A stretch of 40,557 nucleotides of DNA from Pseudozobellia thermophila (GCF_900141855.1 NZ_FQYU01000003.1:435113-475669); one strand, 5' to 3'; numbered from the stretch's first letter, positions 1 to 8,640 are shown. A program made the numbers and translations. Notes: generated by a model not told the origin, from the letters alone.

Positions 1-336
1 TCCGTATCGGGATCGTTGGGATCCGTACCCAAAGTCGCCTCATCGCCATTGCTGATTCCGTCGCCATCGCAGTCGCTTGTAGCTAGGGGAGTTCCGCCTG
101 TGGAATCACAATCGTCCAAAGGATTGGTACCGTCGGATACTTCCTGTCCGTCGGGGATACCGTCGCCGTCCGTATCAGGGTTGTTGGGATCCGTACCCAA
201 AGTCGCCTCATCACCATTGGATATACCGTCGCCATCGCAGTCGCTTGTAGCTAGGGGAGTTCCGCCTACGGAATCACAGTCATCCAAAGGATTGGTACCG
301 TCCAAGGTCTCTTGGTCGTCAGAAATACCGTCACCG
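1..336. repeat. Two tandem 168-bp units encoding 56-residue calcium-binding repeats
   Basis: The stretch starting TCCGTATC at 1 recurs as TCCGTATC at 169, a 168-bp period, and the next unit starts in diverged form near 337. The two copies share long identical blocks at DNA level, for example GTCGCCATCGCAGTCGCTTG at 60 and 228. On the minus strand each unit encodes DGDGISNGDEATLGTDP, then DTDGDGI and DGTNPLDDCDS. The array may continue beyond the left edge. Confidence 0.9.
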
Positions 337-1916
337 TCCGTGTCCGCAAGCACGTCAATAGAAACAGTGGCCGTATCGCAATATACCGGGGTATCGGTAG
401 TACATACCGAATAGGTAAATTCATCCGTACCTGAATAACCGGCATTTGGAGTATATTCGATCTCTCCGGTTACAGAATCAATGGTTAGGGTTCCATTTGA
501 TGGGGCACTTGTTATGGTTACGCTTGAGACATCCAAATCTCCCATATTGCCATCGTTGTCCAATACATCGATCAATACAGGGGCATCCACCAGTGTAGTA
601 GCGGAATCGTCCCCGGCCTTGCACGTGGTGCAGGGAGTTAAACAAAATTCTGTAGGGTCGCCTAAATCCAAGGTATTCGGGTCATCACTCGTTACCGTTG
701 TAGAACCATTGGATATACTAGCTTGATTGGTAAAGCACTCGATAGGAGACGCATTCTCCGAAATTTTAAAGGAAACGGTAAACGAAAAAGGTACGCCACT
801 GGTCGATGCGATGGGGGGAATTGAAATTCCATTGATGTTCAGGGTTTGCCCCGTAATGTTAACCGTACCTCCCCCGGGCGATGTGGGAGTCACGGAATTG
901 GCCACCCAACTGAGGTTTGAGGAAATAAGTGTGTCCTCAAAATCAAAAATTTGTGTCGAGGGAAAATTATTGTAGATGGTAAATTCAACATCTACAATGT
1001 CTCCTGCGTGTACCCCTTCCGTTGGTACGTCCACCTCCTTTTCGAAGGAAGTTGGGTAACATGCCGTTGCATCGAAGGTGGAATATGCTGTAGCCCCGAC
1101 CAAATCTACAAGTTCATTGATGCTTGGGTCGTACCTAAATAACCTATTTTCTGTTTCCGCCGTACTGTTATAATAGAAGTAGACCCTTCCTTGGGAATCG
1201 TTCCAGGCACCACCGGCAGAATACAATAATGTGGGGGAACCTGCCGGAAGGCTTACATAGGACTGATGCCCGGTGCCCGGGTTTATTTTTACGATCTTTT
1301 CCTGTCCCCTCACGGTTCCATAGAGCATACCGTCATACGAAGAAAATGCCAGGTCGGCCACTAAGGAGGCTACACCAAGGGACAGCTCTTTTGTGGTATA
1401 GGTCATGGCAACCAAATCGACGGCTACTAGGTAGGCTTTGGAATCATCGGTACTCGCAAGACAATAGAACAAATTAGCGCTTCCCACAACCCCAGAAGCC
1501 ATGTTCACGTAACCTCCATTGGCATTTACACTCGGATCGGACGTCCACGAAGGCAGGCCATCACTTTGTCCTGCAACCGGCGTGGGTACGCCCATGTTCA
1601 CTACGTTTCCCAAGGCGTCTATCTGTACAATGTCGCCGGGGTCGTTGACAGCTGCATCGCCACTAACAATACCGTAGATAAGATTGTCCAGAAAATTGTA
1701 TCCTATGGCATTGTACCTATCCGGTATGGAAGGAGAAATCGTAGCCAAGACGGTACTAGGGTCCGTAGCCTCCACGATGCTTAAAATCGAAGGGTCTGTT
1801 CCCGAAGGAGAGGAAACAAGATAGGCCGAACCATCACATTGAAAAGGTTCTTGTGCATAACTTATCTGTGCGGCAAAAATTAGGAACAGTATGCCTCTTA
1901 AATATTTATTGTGCAT
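1..1916 (-). CDS. Large secreted protein with thrombospondin type 3-like repeats (C-terminus outside window)
   Basis: Reading leftward from the ATG at 1916, an open frame of 638 codons runs off the left edge without a stop, so the C-terminus is missing. Residues 1-22 form a signal peptide (MHNKYLRGILFLIFAAQISYAQ region, cleavage after AYA or AQ). Residues about 25-280 resemble the beta-propeller-like DUF6923 type of repeat, with phrases such as DNLIYGIVSG and YDGMLYGTV. Residues about 290-420 look like a DUF11-type surface domain, about 430-520 like a cadherin/Big_17-type tandem domain (PNAGYSGTDEFTYSVC), and from about 525 aspartate-rich DTDGDGI motifs of thrombospondin type 3 repeats begin. 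The protein is probably outer-surface, perhaps a very large adhesin or T9SS cargo, but the C-terminal sorting domain that would show this is not in view. The plus-strand open frames here are shadows. Confidence 0.85.
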   Translation of the reverse strand, partial: MHNKYLRGILFLIFAAQISYAQEPFQCDGSAYLVSSPSGTDPSILSIVEATDPSTVLATISPSIPDRYNAIGYNFLDNLIYGIVSGDAAVNDPGDIVQIDALGNVVNMGVPTPVAGQSDGLPSWTSDPSVNANGGYVNMASGVVGSANLFYCLASTDDSKAYLVAVDLVAMTYTTKELSLGVASLVADLAFSSYDGMLYGTVRGQEKIVKINPGTGHQSYVSLPAGSPTLLYSAGGAWNDSQGRVYFYYNSTAETENRLFRYDPSINELVDLVGATAYSTFDATACYPTSFEKEVDVPTEGVHAGDIVDVEFTIYNNFPSTQIFDFEDTLISSNLSWVANSVTPTSPGGGTVNITGQTLNINGISIPPIASTSGVPFSFTVSFKISENASPIECFTNQASISNGSTTVTSDDPNTLDLGDPTEFCLTPCTTCKAGDDSATTLVDAPVLIDVLDNDGNMGDLDVSSVTITSAPSNGTLTIDSVTGEIEYTPNAGYSGTDEFTYSVCTTDTPVYCDTATVSIDVLADTDGDGISDDQETLDGTNPLDDCDSVGGTPLATSDCDGDGISNGDEATLGTDPNNPDTDGDGIPDGQEVSDGTNPLDDCDSTGGTPLATSDCDGDGISNGDEATLGTDPNDPDT

Positions 1917-3001
1917 TATGTATTTACTTTTGGGAATATTCCTGAAAGCTGATTGTAAACAGTAAAAAGTACCCATGGCAATAGTGCACCACTTGCTTAG
2001 AATCAACCTTTTCAAATTGAATTTCTGATTAACGGTAAGGGTTTTCCGTGATTTTTTCGATGGATGTGGGTAAATGAAACCCGGGACCCATTTAGGCCGC
2101 GTATTGTTCTCGATGCGAGAAATATATAACCGCTTCGCCTATGAAGTCCGTAAACATCAATAAACCAACTTTATAAAGAAAATTATACGCCTAATGTAGA
2201 TCGACTAGTACGATGGGCTAGCCTCACTTGCATCGGTATTTTACTGGCAACCGACATCGAAATAGCTTTCGAAGGCCAATATCCCGACAGAACTGCCGTA
2301 GGTGGCTTGGGCCGTGTGTGGTGTGGTAGGTAATAACTTCAAAATCGGGGAAATAAATTTCGTTCTTTTAAAATTAGGTCTAAAGAAATAATTTAAAGAC
2401 GAAATTTTTGATAAAAGAATCATGCAGTTTGTATTAAATGGTTAGATGCACAAATAAAATAATTCCTACAATAAGGGTCATATTTTTGTTGTGAATTTGC
2501 AATTGTTGTTGGTGAAGGCAGAAAAACCTGATCTTTCTTTTTGGCGGTCGACTTATTGGAAGATTCAAAAAGGAAATGTGCCCTACAATAGCATTTAGGG
2601 TCGTCGTTTTTGATTTGGCGGATAGGTATTACCGGAAGTAGGCGATGCTTGGGTTGTTTTTCCAAGGCCTTGTTTTTGGGATAAAGGATGTTGTATTATA
2701 ACTACTTATTAATTGAACTGTTAAAAGAATTGTTTTATGCCAAAACTTGTCAAAGTTTCTATTATTGTAGGAAACCCAAGGGTGACAAAAGTTAGGTGTC
2801 GATTGAACTACAAAGATCAGAACTTGATCGTACTTGAATCCTATGTGCGCCAAGGGTGATATTGCACAAAGGTTAGGCCCTAAACCTAAGTCGGTCCGCT
2901 TTCAAGGTTGGTGGGGTGGGAGTGGATGAAAAGCAAGGGACTACAGTCCCCAAATTGAATTCTTTAGGTTTTACGTTGAGGAAATATACGTATTATTGTA
3001 C
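1917..3001. other. Gene-poor intergenic region, about 1.1 kb
   Basis: No convincing gene is visible. The open frames present are under about 85 codons, on the minus strand, with unremarkable lysine/serine-rich translations and no recognisable motif. Upstream of the LysR gene there is an imperfect inverted repeat, AGGTTAGG-CC-CTAAACCT (about 2870-2887). It shares AGGTTA and CCTAA blocks with the perfect palindrome at 3996 and could be an autoregulatory site, at low confidence. No clear TAnnTTTG promoter was found before the LysR start. Confidence 0.5.
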
Positions 3002-3895
3002 ATGTTCGATTTTCGCTTAAAAGTTTTTTATACCGTTGCAAGAAGGCTCAACTTTACCAAGGCGGCCGAGGAGCTGCTGATATCGCAACCCGCGGTAACC
3101 AAGCATATCAAGGAATTGGAAAGCGGTTTCAACCTGGCGCTTTTTGACCGAAAGGGCAACAAGGTCGTGCTCTCCCCCGCAGGGGAGGTATTGCTGAAAC
3201 ATACCGAGGATATCATGGATATCTACAGGCAAATCGAATTTGACCTGAACCAGTTTAACCAAACCCTTAAGGGGGTATTGCACATAGGTTCAAGTACCTC
3301 CATTACCCAATACATCCTCCCGCCCTTGTTGGCCCGGTTCCACAGTATGCATCAAGACGTAAAGGTGGAGTTGCTCAGTGGTAATTCCGAACAGATAGAA
3401 CAGGCCCTCTTGAACAAGAATATAGAGCTTGGGGTCGTCGAGGGAAAATCCAAAAGGCGTGAAATCCACTATACCCCGTTCTTGAAAGATGAGATCGTTT
3501 TGGTGTGCAGTAGCAAGAACCATCTGATCAAAAAAGAGGAGATCCGTCCCGAGGAACTAAAAAACATCCCCTTGCTTCTTAGGGAACCGGGTTCGGGAAC
3601 CTTGGAAGTGATCGCCAATGCCCTAAAGGAAAAGGGGATTCGTTTGGCCGACCTGAAAATTGAAATGCAACTGGGCAGTACCGAAGCGATCAAGTCGTAC
3701 CTACAGCATTCCGATTGCATGGCTTTCCTGTCTTTGCATGCCGTCCTCAAGGAGCTTGAGGGCAATGAGCTGAAAATAATAGAAATCAAAAAAATGCCCA
3801 TTCCCAGACATTTTTACTTTATTACCCCACAGGGTCCCGAAGGCGGCTTACCGGCCTTGTTGATCCAGTTCTTGATCCGAAATCACAAATTGTAA
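3002..3895 (+). CDS. LysR-family transcriptional regulator (CysB/CysL/CbbR-like)
   Basis: This 297-residue protein has an N-terminal winged helix-turn-helix at about residues 3-60 (FYTVARRLNFTKAAEELL, SQPAVTKHIKELE), typical of LysR proteins, followed by a LysR substrate-binding domain at about 90-295. ATG 3002 was chosen over an in-frame TTG two codons upstream because MFDFRLKVF matches the usual family start. It lies 231 bp before the peroxiredoxin-cysJ-cysI operon on the same strand. A T-N11-A palindrome at 3996, about 62 bp before the predicted operon transcription start, is where a LysR activator would bind. The inferred role is control of sulfite reduction and peroxide defence. The ligand is unknown; an acetylserine-type or a redox signal are both possible. 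Confidence 0.9.
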   Translation: MFDFRLKVFYTVARRLNFTKAAEELLISQPAVTKHIKELESGFNLALFDRKGNKVVLSPAGEVLLKHTEDIMDIYRQIEFDLNQFNQTLKGVLHIGSSTSITQYILPPLLARFHSMHQDVKVELLSGNSEQIEQALLNKNIELGVVEGKSKRREIHYTPFLKDEIVLVCSSKNHLIKKEEIRPEELKNIPLLLREPGSGTLEVIANALKEKGIRLADLKIEMQLGSTEAIKSYLQHSDCMAFLSLHAVLKELEGNELKIIEIKKMPIPRHFYFITPQGPEGGLPALLIQFLIRNHKL

Positions 3896-3995
3896 AAGCC
3901 CATAGTTGAACCGGGCCTAAGCAAAAGCTTGTCGCGTTCAAGGGCTTCTTCCCTAGATTTTATCATAACTATTTTATTGGAAATCTTGTATTGGT

Positions 3996-4010
3996 ATAAC
4001 CTAAGGTTAT
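3996..4010. promoter_or_regulatory. Perfect palindrome ATAACCT-A-AGGTTAT, candidate LysR operator
   Basis: The arms ATAACCT (3996-4002) and AGGTTAT (4004-4010) are exact reverse complements around one base and satisfy the LysR T-N11-A rule. The centre lies about 62 bp upstream of the transcription start predicted from the -7 element at 4054. This is the usual activator recognition distance. A half-site, TATAACCTAA, recurs at 4104-4113 in the leader. Binding is inferred from position and symmetry only. Confidence 0.6.
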
Positions 4011-4048
4011 TGTGAATCAAAATTTGCTATGGGCGATTCATCGGGCTG

Positions 4049-4063
4049 GCGGTTACCTTTGTC
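4049..4063 (+). promoter_or_regulatory. Probable promoter -7 region of peroxiredoxin-cysJI operon
   Basis: TACCTTTG (4054-4061) matches the Bacteroidota -7 consensus TAnnTTTG. No TTG is found at the normal 18-20 bp spacing, which would fit an activator-dependent promoter. The 15 bases GCGGTTACCTTTGTC are identical to 8442-8456 before the globin operon. Confidence 0.55.
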
Positions 4064-4126
4064 TTCACGGAAAGCTAGAACCGATAGGTTCGATGCCTTA
4101 TTGTATAACCTAATAAAAGTAAAAAG

Positions 4127-4762
4127 ATGAGTTTAAGAATTGGAGACGACGCGCCTAATTTTTCGGCCCAGACCACGCTAGGGGAAATTGATTTTCACCA
4201 ATGGTTGGGAGATAGCTGGGGAATCATATATTCCCACCCCGCCGACTTTACCCCGGTTTGTACCACCGAGCTTGGCCGTACCGCACAGCTAAAGGACGAA
4301 TTTGAAAAAAGGGGCACCAAGGTAGCCGCCATAAGTACCGATGATTTGGATTCCCATATCGGTTGGATCGGTGATATCAACGAAACCCAAAATACTCAGG
4401 TTGAGTTTCCTATAATTGCCGATGCCGATAAAAAGGTAGCTACGCTCTACAACATGATCCATCCTAATTTTTCCACTACGGCAACCGTACGTTCGGTGTA
4501 TTTTATAGACCCCGACAAAAAGATACAGGCCGTTATTACCTATCCGGCCTCCACGGGAAGGAACTTTACCGAAATTTTACGCGTACTCGATTCCCTACAG
4601 CTTACGGCAGCGCACAGTGTGGCCACACCTGTAGATTGGGAACCAGGGCAAGATGTCATCATTTCCCCTTCGGTAAAACAGGAAGATGTCGAGGCTAAAT
4701 TCCCAAAAGGACATCGCGTTATAAAGCCTTATTTGAGGTATACGCCCCAGCCTAACAAATAA
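4127..4762 (+). CDS. Peroxiredoxin, 1-Cys Prx6-type
   Basis: A 211-residue thiol peroxidase that would reduce H2O2, alkyl hydroperoxides or peroxynitrite in the cytoplasm. The peroxidatic motif HPADFTPVCTTELG places the active cysteine at residue 45. No second cysteine is visible in the protein, so it is of the 1-Cys type and needs an external thiol. The C-terminal extension (DWEPGQDVIISPSV, YLRYTPQP) is characteristic of the Prx6 subgroup, and the length is normal. It starts the operon and is followed after 19 bp by cysJ, so peroxide defence and sulfite reduction are probably made together. The ATG at 4127 sits about 60 bases after the predicted transcription start. Confidence 0.95.
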   Translation: MSLRIGDDAPNFSAQTTLGEIDFHQWLGDSWGIIYSHPADFTPVCTTELGRTAQLKDEFEKRGTKVAAISTDDLDSHIGWIGDINETQNTQVEFPIIADADKKVATLYNMIHPNFSTTATVRSVYFIDPDKKIQAVITYPASTGRNFTEILRVLDSLQLTAAHSVATPVDWEPGQDVIISPSVKQEDVEAKFPKGHRVIKPYLRYTPQPNK

Positions 4763-4781
4763 CCTGAAATTATTATAAAGC

Positions 4782-6602
4782 ATGGAACTGAAAAAGGGAT
4801 TGGAAAGGGGGCCGTTCAACGATCGGCAGGCGGAAAAACTCAGCGAAGCGCTGTCGGGACTCGATACGGAACAGCTTTCTTGGCTTAGCGGATATTTTTC
4901 GGGTCTTGGCCAAACCTTGGCGGCAACTGCGGTTTCGGCCGATACGAATGAGGGCATTCCCGCCCAGGCCCTTGCCGAAGCGAAGCCTGAAAAACTGAAT
5001 ATTTTGTTCGGCACCCATACGGGAAACAGTGAGGCCCTGGCCCAAAACCTTGCCCTACAGGCCAAGGAAAGGGGGGTGGAAGTCGAGGTTTCCGATATGG
5101 CTTCCTTTAAGACCCGCGAGCTGAAGAAAATCAAAAACCTGGCAGTAATCGTGAGTACCCACGGATTGGGCGAACCACCTGTACAGGCCGAGGACCTTCA
5201 TAAATACCTCCACGGTAAAAAGGCACCCGATCTTTCCCACCTCAATTTTTCGGTTCTGGCGCTTGGCGATAGCAGTTATGTCGATTTCTGCCAGACCGGT
5301 AAGGATTTTGATGCCGTTCTGGAAAAGTTGGGGGCAAAGCGACTCGCACCGCGTCAAGATTGCGATGTAGATTATGGGGAAACGGCGGAGGCGTGGCAAA
5401 AAACACTTTTGGACTGCCTTGTCAACTTAACTCCCGAAACGGGCGCCCCAACTGCCCCGAGCAATGAAACCGCAACGGGCGGGGAGGTGAAGTACTCCCG
5501 GAAAAACCGCTTTGAGGCGACGGTTTTGGAAAAGATAAACCTTAACGGAAAAGGCTCCTCAAAAGAGACGGTACATATTGAATTGGACCTGGAAGGTTCG
5601 GGCCTTAAGTATGAGCCTGGGGATGCTTTGGGCGTATACGGCAGCAATTCCCCTAAACTTGTCCAGTCCGTTTTAGAGGCAACAAAGCTATCGGGCGAAG
5701 AACTGGTGGAAAGCCATGCAGGTGAAAAAACCTTGCGCGAAGCCCTGAGCTACGATTATGAGCTCACGCCCTTGTCCAAAACCACCCTATCGAAATATGC
5801 CGAGTTGACCGACAGTGCGCGATTAAAGAACATCTTGGCAGACCCTGCCTCGGTTCCTGAATACCTCCAGGGGCGCGATATCTTGGATCTGATAAAGGAG
5901 GAAACCCACGGTTTTTCGGCCAAGGAACTGATCTCGGTCTTACGGAAAAATACCCCGCGTATGTATTCGATCGCTTCCTCGCAAGAGGCCGTAGAAGACG
6001 AAGTGCACCTATTGGTGTCGGTAGTGCGCTATCAAGCCTATGGGAGGGATAAGGAAGGACTCTGTTCGACTACCATTGCAGACCGCTTGGAAGTGGGCGA
6101 CAAGGTGGAGGTATTTGTGGACAGGAACACCCGTTTTAAGCTTCCGGAAAACCCCGATGCCCCTATTATAATGGTAGGGCCGGGTACGGGGGTTGCACCT
6201 TTTAGGGCCTTTATGCAGCAGCTTGAGGTTTCAGAAAAAAGAAGGCCTTCGTGGCTTTTCTTCGGGGACCGGAATTTTACCACCGACTTCCTCTACCAAA
6301 CCGAATGGCAACAATACCTGAAGGAAGGGGTGCTGACCAAGGCCGATGTGGCCTTTTCCCGAGATCAGGAACAAAAACAGTACGTACAGCACAGGATGTT
6401 GGAAAACAGCAAGGAATTGTTCGATTGGCTGGAAAACGGCGCCCATTTTTACGTTTGTGGCGATGCCCATAAAATGGCCAAGGACGTAGACCTCGCCCTA
6501 AAACAGATCATTCAGCGGCAGGGAGGCGTAACCCTTGAAAAAGCGGAGGAGTATGTTAAAAACCTTCAATTGTCAAACCGGTATCAAGCGGATATTTATT
6601 AA
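4782..6602 (+). CDS. cysJ: NADPH sulfite reductase flavoprotein (alpha) subunit
   Basis: A 606-residue diflavin reductase that passes electrons from NADPH through FAD and FMN to the CysI haemoprotein. In order, there is an N-terminal helix, a flavodoxin domain at about 72-210 (LFGTHTGNSEALAQNL; STHGLGEPP; LALGDSSYVDFC), an FAD-binding domain with TPRMYSIASS and GLCSTTIADRL, and an NADPH-binding domain with MVGPGTGVAPFRAF and YVCGDAHKMAKDV. The C-terminus YQADIY is close to the aromatic tail usual in this family. Length compares well with E. coli CysJ (599). It lies between the peroxiredoxin (19-bp gap) and cysI (41-bp gap), a clear operon. A second, membrane-fused copy of this module is at 23398-25590. 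Confidence 0.96.
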   Translation: MELKKGLERGPFNDRQAEKLSEALSGLDTEQLSWLSGYFSGLGQTLAATAVSADTNEGIPAQALAEAKPEKLNILFGTHTGNSEALAQNLALQAKERGVEVEVSDMASFKTRELKKIKNLAVIVSTHGLGEPPVQAEDLHKYLHGKKAPDLSHLNFSVLALGDSSYVDFCQTGKDFDAVLEKLGAKRLAPRQDCDVDYGETAEAWQKTLLDCLVNLTPETGAPTAPSNETATGGEVKYSRKNRFEATVLEKINLNGKGSSKETVHIELDLEGSGLKYEPGDALGVYGSNSPKLVQSVLEATKLSGEELVESHAGEKTLREALSYDYELTPLSKTTLSKYAELTDSARLKNILADPASVPEYLQGRDILDLIKEETHGFSAKELISVLRKNTPRMYSIASSQEAVEDEVHLLVSVVRYQAYGRDKEGLCSTTIADRLEVGDKVEVFVDRNTRFKLPENPDAPIIMVGPGTGVAPFRAFMQQLEVSEKRRPSWLFFGDRNFTTDFLYQTEWQQYLKEGVLTKADVAFSRDQEQKQYVQHRMLENSKELFDWLENGAHFYVCGDAHKMAKDVDLALKQIIQRQGGVTLEKAEEYVKNLQLSNRYQADIY

Positions 6603-6643
6603 CTCGGTCGGGTATTGCCGGCAACGGCCCGAAAAATTCATAT

Positions 6644-8344
6644 ATGGACAAACAATTTGCACAAGATAACCTGTCGGAAGACGAACATATCAAAGATAAA
6701 AGTGATTTCCTTAGGGGAAGCATAAAGGAAAGCCTTAAGGATCGTTTGACCGGGGCCCTGGACCCCGACGATGTCAAGCTTATCAAATATCACGGGTCGT
6801 ACCAACAATACGACAGGGACCTCGAGAGCGAGCGGAAGCAACAAAAGTTGGAACCCCTATACCAGTTCATGGTCCGGGTAAGGGCCGCCGGTGGGATTAC
6901 CACCCCAGGGCAATGGCTGGCCCTCGACAAACTTTCCGACGAACACGGTAACGGTACCCTGAAATTGACCACAAGGCAATCCTTCCAGTTTCACGGCATA
7001 TTAAAGCGAGGCCTTAAACCAACGATCCAAGCAGTTAACGAGGTATTGTTGAGCACCCTGGCCACCTGTGGAGACGTGAACCGAAATGTCATGTGCAATC
7101 CCAACCCCTACCAATCGGCCATACACCAAGAGGTCTATGCGCTCGCCGGTGAGATAAGCGATTATTTTCTTCCGAAGACCACGGCCTATCACGAAATCTG
7201 GCTCGACAAGGAAAAAGTGGCGGGAACGCCCGATTTTGAACCCCTGTACCACCACACCTATTTGCCCCGAAAATTTAAGATCGCCCTGGCCATTCCGCCC
7301 CATAACGATATCGACGTTTTCGCCAATGACCTCGGGCTGATTGCCATTGGGGAGGGCGGCAAGCTGAAAGGCTTCAATATTTGTGTCGGAGGCGGACTCG
7401 GAAGTACGCTAGGGAATAAGGCTACTTACCCGCGGCTGGCCGATGTCATAGGTTTTGCACCTAAGAACAAGGTTATGGAGGTGGCGGAAACCATAATCGG
7501 TATCCAAAGGGATTACGGGAACCGATCCGACCGCAAATTGTCCAGGTTGAAGCACACCATAGACGATCGGGGACTCGAGTGGTTCGTAAACGAGCTGAAC
7601 ACCCGATTGGGGTGGAAGCTCCAGGGTTCGAAACCCTATCGGTTTGTATCGAATGGCGATACGTATGGCTGGCTCAAAGGGGTCAACCAAAAATGGTTCT
7701 ATACCCTGTTCGTAGAACACGGAAGGGTCAAGAACGAAGAAGGCTATACCTTAAAGGAGGCGCTAAGGGAAATCGCCCACATCCATAAGGGGGACTTCAG
7801 GCTGACGGGAAACCAAAACCTGATCATTGGAAACGTCGAAGAAAAAGATAAGGAAGGCATAGAGGCCATCTTGAGGAATCACGGGATCAAAGACCACAGA
7901 AAGCTTACCGGCCTCCGAAAAAACTCCATGGCCTGTGTGGCCTTGGGTACGTGCGGACTCGCCTTTGCCGAATCGGAACGCTACCTTCCGTCCTTGATAG
8001 ACAAGCTCGATGTAATCATGCAAAAACACGGGCTTGGGGAAGACGAGATCAATATTCGAATGACCGGTTGCCCCAATAATTGTGCCCGATCCTCCCTCGG
8101 GGAAATCGGTTTCGTGGGCCGTGCCATTGGACGTTATAACCTGTACTTAGGGGCGAGCCACAATGGCGATAGGCTAAATTCGCTCTATAGGGAAATGTTG
8201 TCGGAAGAGGATATTCTCAGGGAACTGGAACCTATTATAGCGGCTTATGCCCAGGAACGGGAAGCCGAGGAAACCTTTGGCGATTTTGTGATCCGAAAGG
8301 AAATCGTTGAAACCAGCCATCGCCCCTTACAGTTGCTTCAGTAG
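6644..8344 (+). CDS. cysI: NADPH sulfite reductase haemoprotein (beta) subunit
   Basis: A 566-residue sirohaem and [4Fe-4S] enzyme reducing sulfite to sulfide with six electrons, as the partner of CysJ. Two ferredoxin-like/nitrite-sulfite reductase repeats are visible. The first has GNGTLKLTTRQSFQFHG and GDVNRNVMCNP; the second has GDFRLTGNQNLIIG. The cluster cysteines are in CVALGTCGLAFAESER (C-x5-C) and MTGCPNNCARSSLGEIGF (C-x3-C), both intact. Length matches E. coli CysI (570). It is the last gene of the LysR-linked operon. The upstream sulfate-activation genes (cysD, cysN, cysH) are not in the window, so sulfite may come from them elsewhere or from organosulfur compounds. Confidence 0.96.
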   Translation: MDKQFAQDNLSEDEHIKDKSDFLRGSIKESLKDRLTGALDPDDVKLIKYHGSYQQYDRDLESERKQQKLEPLYQFMVRVRAAGGITTPGQWLALDKLSDEHGNGTLKLTTRQSFQFHGILKRGLKPTIQAVNEVLLSTLATCGDVNRNVMCNPNPYQSAIHQEVYALAGEISDYFLPKTTAYHEIWLDKEKVAGTPDFEPLYHHTYLPRKFKIALAIPPHNDIDVFANDLGLIAIGEGGKLKGFNICVGGGLGSTLGNKATYPRLADVIGFAPKNKVMEVAETIIGIQRDYGNRSDRKLSRLKHTIDDRGLEWFVNELNTRLGWKLQGSKPYRFVSNGDTYGWLKGVNQKWFYTLFVEHGRVKNEEGYTLKEALREIAHIHKGDFRLTGNQNLIIGNVEEKDKEGIEAILRNHGIKDHRKLTGLRKNSMACVALGTCGLAFAESERYLPSLIDKLDVIMQKHGLGEDEINIRMTGCPNNCARSSLGEIGFVGRAIGRYNLYLGASHNGDRLNSLYREMLSEEDILRELEPIIAAYAQEREAEETFGDFVIRKEIVETSHRPLQLLQ

Positions 8345-8424
8345 GGCCGGGACCATACCGGGAGGGCGATGAAATAATGGGATGCCCTAGGGAAGCGACT
8401 GGGAAATTCTTTATTCAGATAATT

Positions 8425-8454
8425 TTGTCCGAAATATAAAAGCGGTTACCTTTG
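8425..8454 (+). promoter_or_regulatory. Bacteroidota promoter TTG-N19-TACCTTTG for the globin operon
   Basis: TTG at 8425-8427, 19-bp spacer, TACCTTTG at 8447-8454: an exact match to the flavobacterial consensus. Predicted transcription start is about 8458, leaving a leader of about 180 nt before the globin ATG. The -7 region shares 15 identical bases with the peroxiredoxin promoter. Confidence 0.75.
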
Positions 8455-8457
8455 TCC

Positions 8458-8640
8458 CATCAATAGGTAAAATGCTCTTTAAGACATGGGCCTACGCTAT
8501 AAGGGGCCGAACCTGTATCGTACTGGGCTCGATGTGTACAGAAGGGCGGGCCTGAGAAGGATTTCCCAAGAAGCCGTTTGTCGTCAGGGGGCTCTTGGGG
8601 GCCGTCGGCACTTAAAGGAGGGCCCATAAATATAAGATGG
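8458..8640 (+). other. Long 5' leader with possible 27-codon upstream ORF
   Basis: The leader between predicted start and globin ATG is unusually long for this genome, where other predicted leaders are about 15-60 nt. An ATG at 8472, 14 bases after the predicted start, opens a 27-residue frame (MLFKTWAYAIRGRTC...) closing with TGA at 8553-8555. The rest is rich in G/C runs (GGGGGCTCTTGGGGGCC near 8587-8603; GGAGGGCCC near 8617-8625) able to form stems. No known riboswitch class was recognised. Confidence 0.35.

Noticed and set aside
16-1784. Series of plus-strand open frames rich in Ser/Pro/Val
   Set aside because: They are shadows of the continuous minus-strand frame, which has a signal peptide and recognisable domains.
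2241-2853. Three minus-strand frames of 60-81 codons
   Set aside because: No motif or plausible start signal, and codon use unlike neighbours; treated as non-coding.
8551-8580. CTGAGA-like box suggesting a TPP riboswitch in the globin leader
   Set aside because: The other conserved TPP elements (for example the ACCTGATCTGG-type part) are absent.
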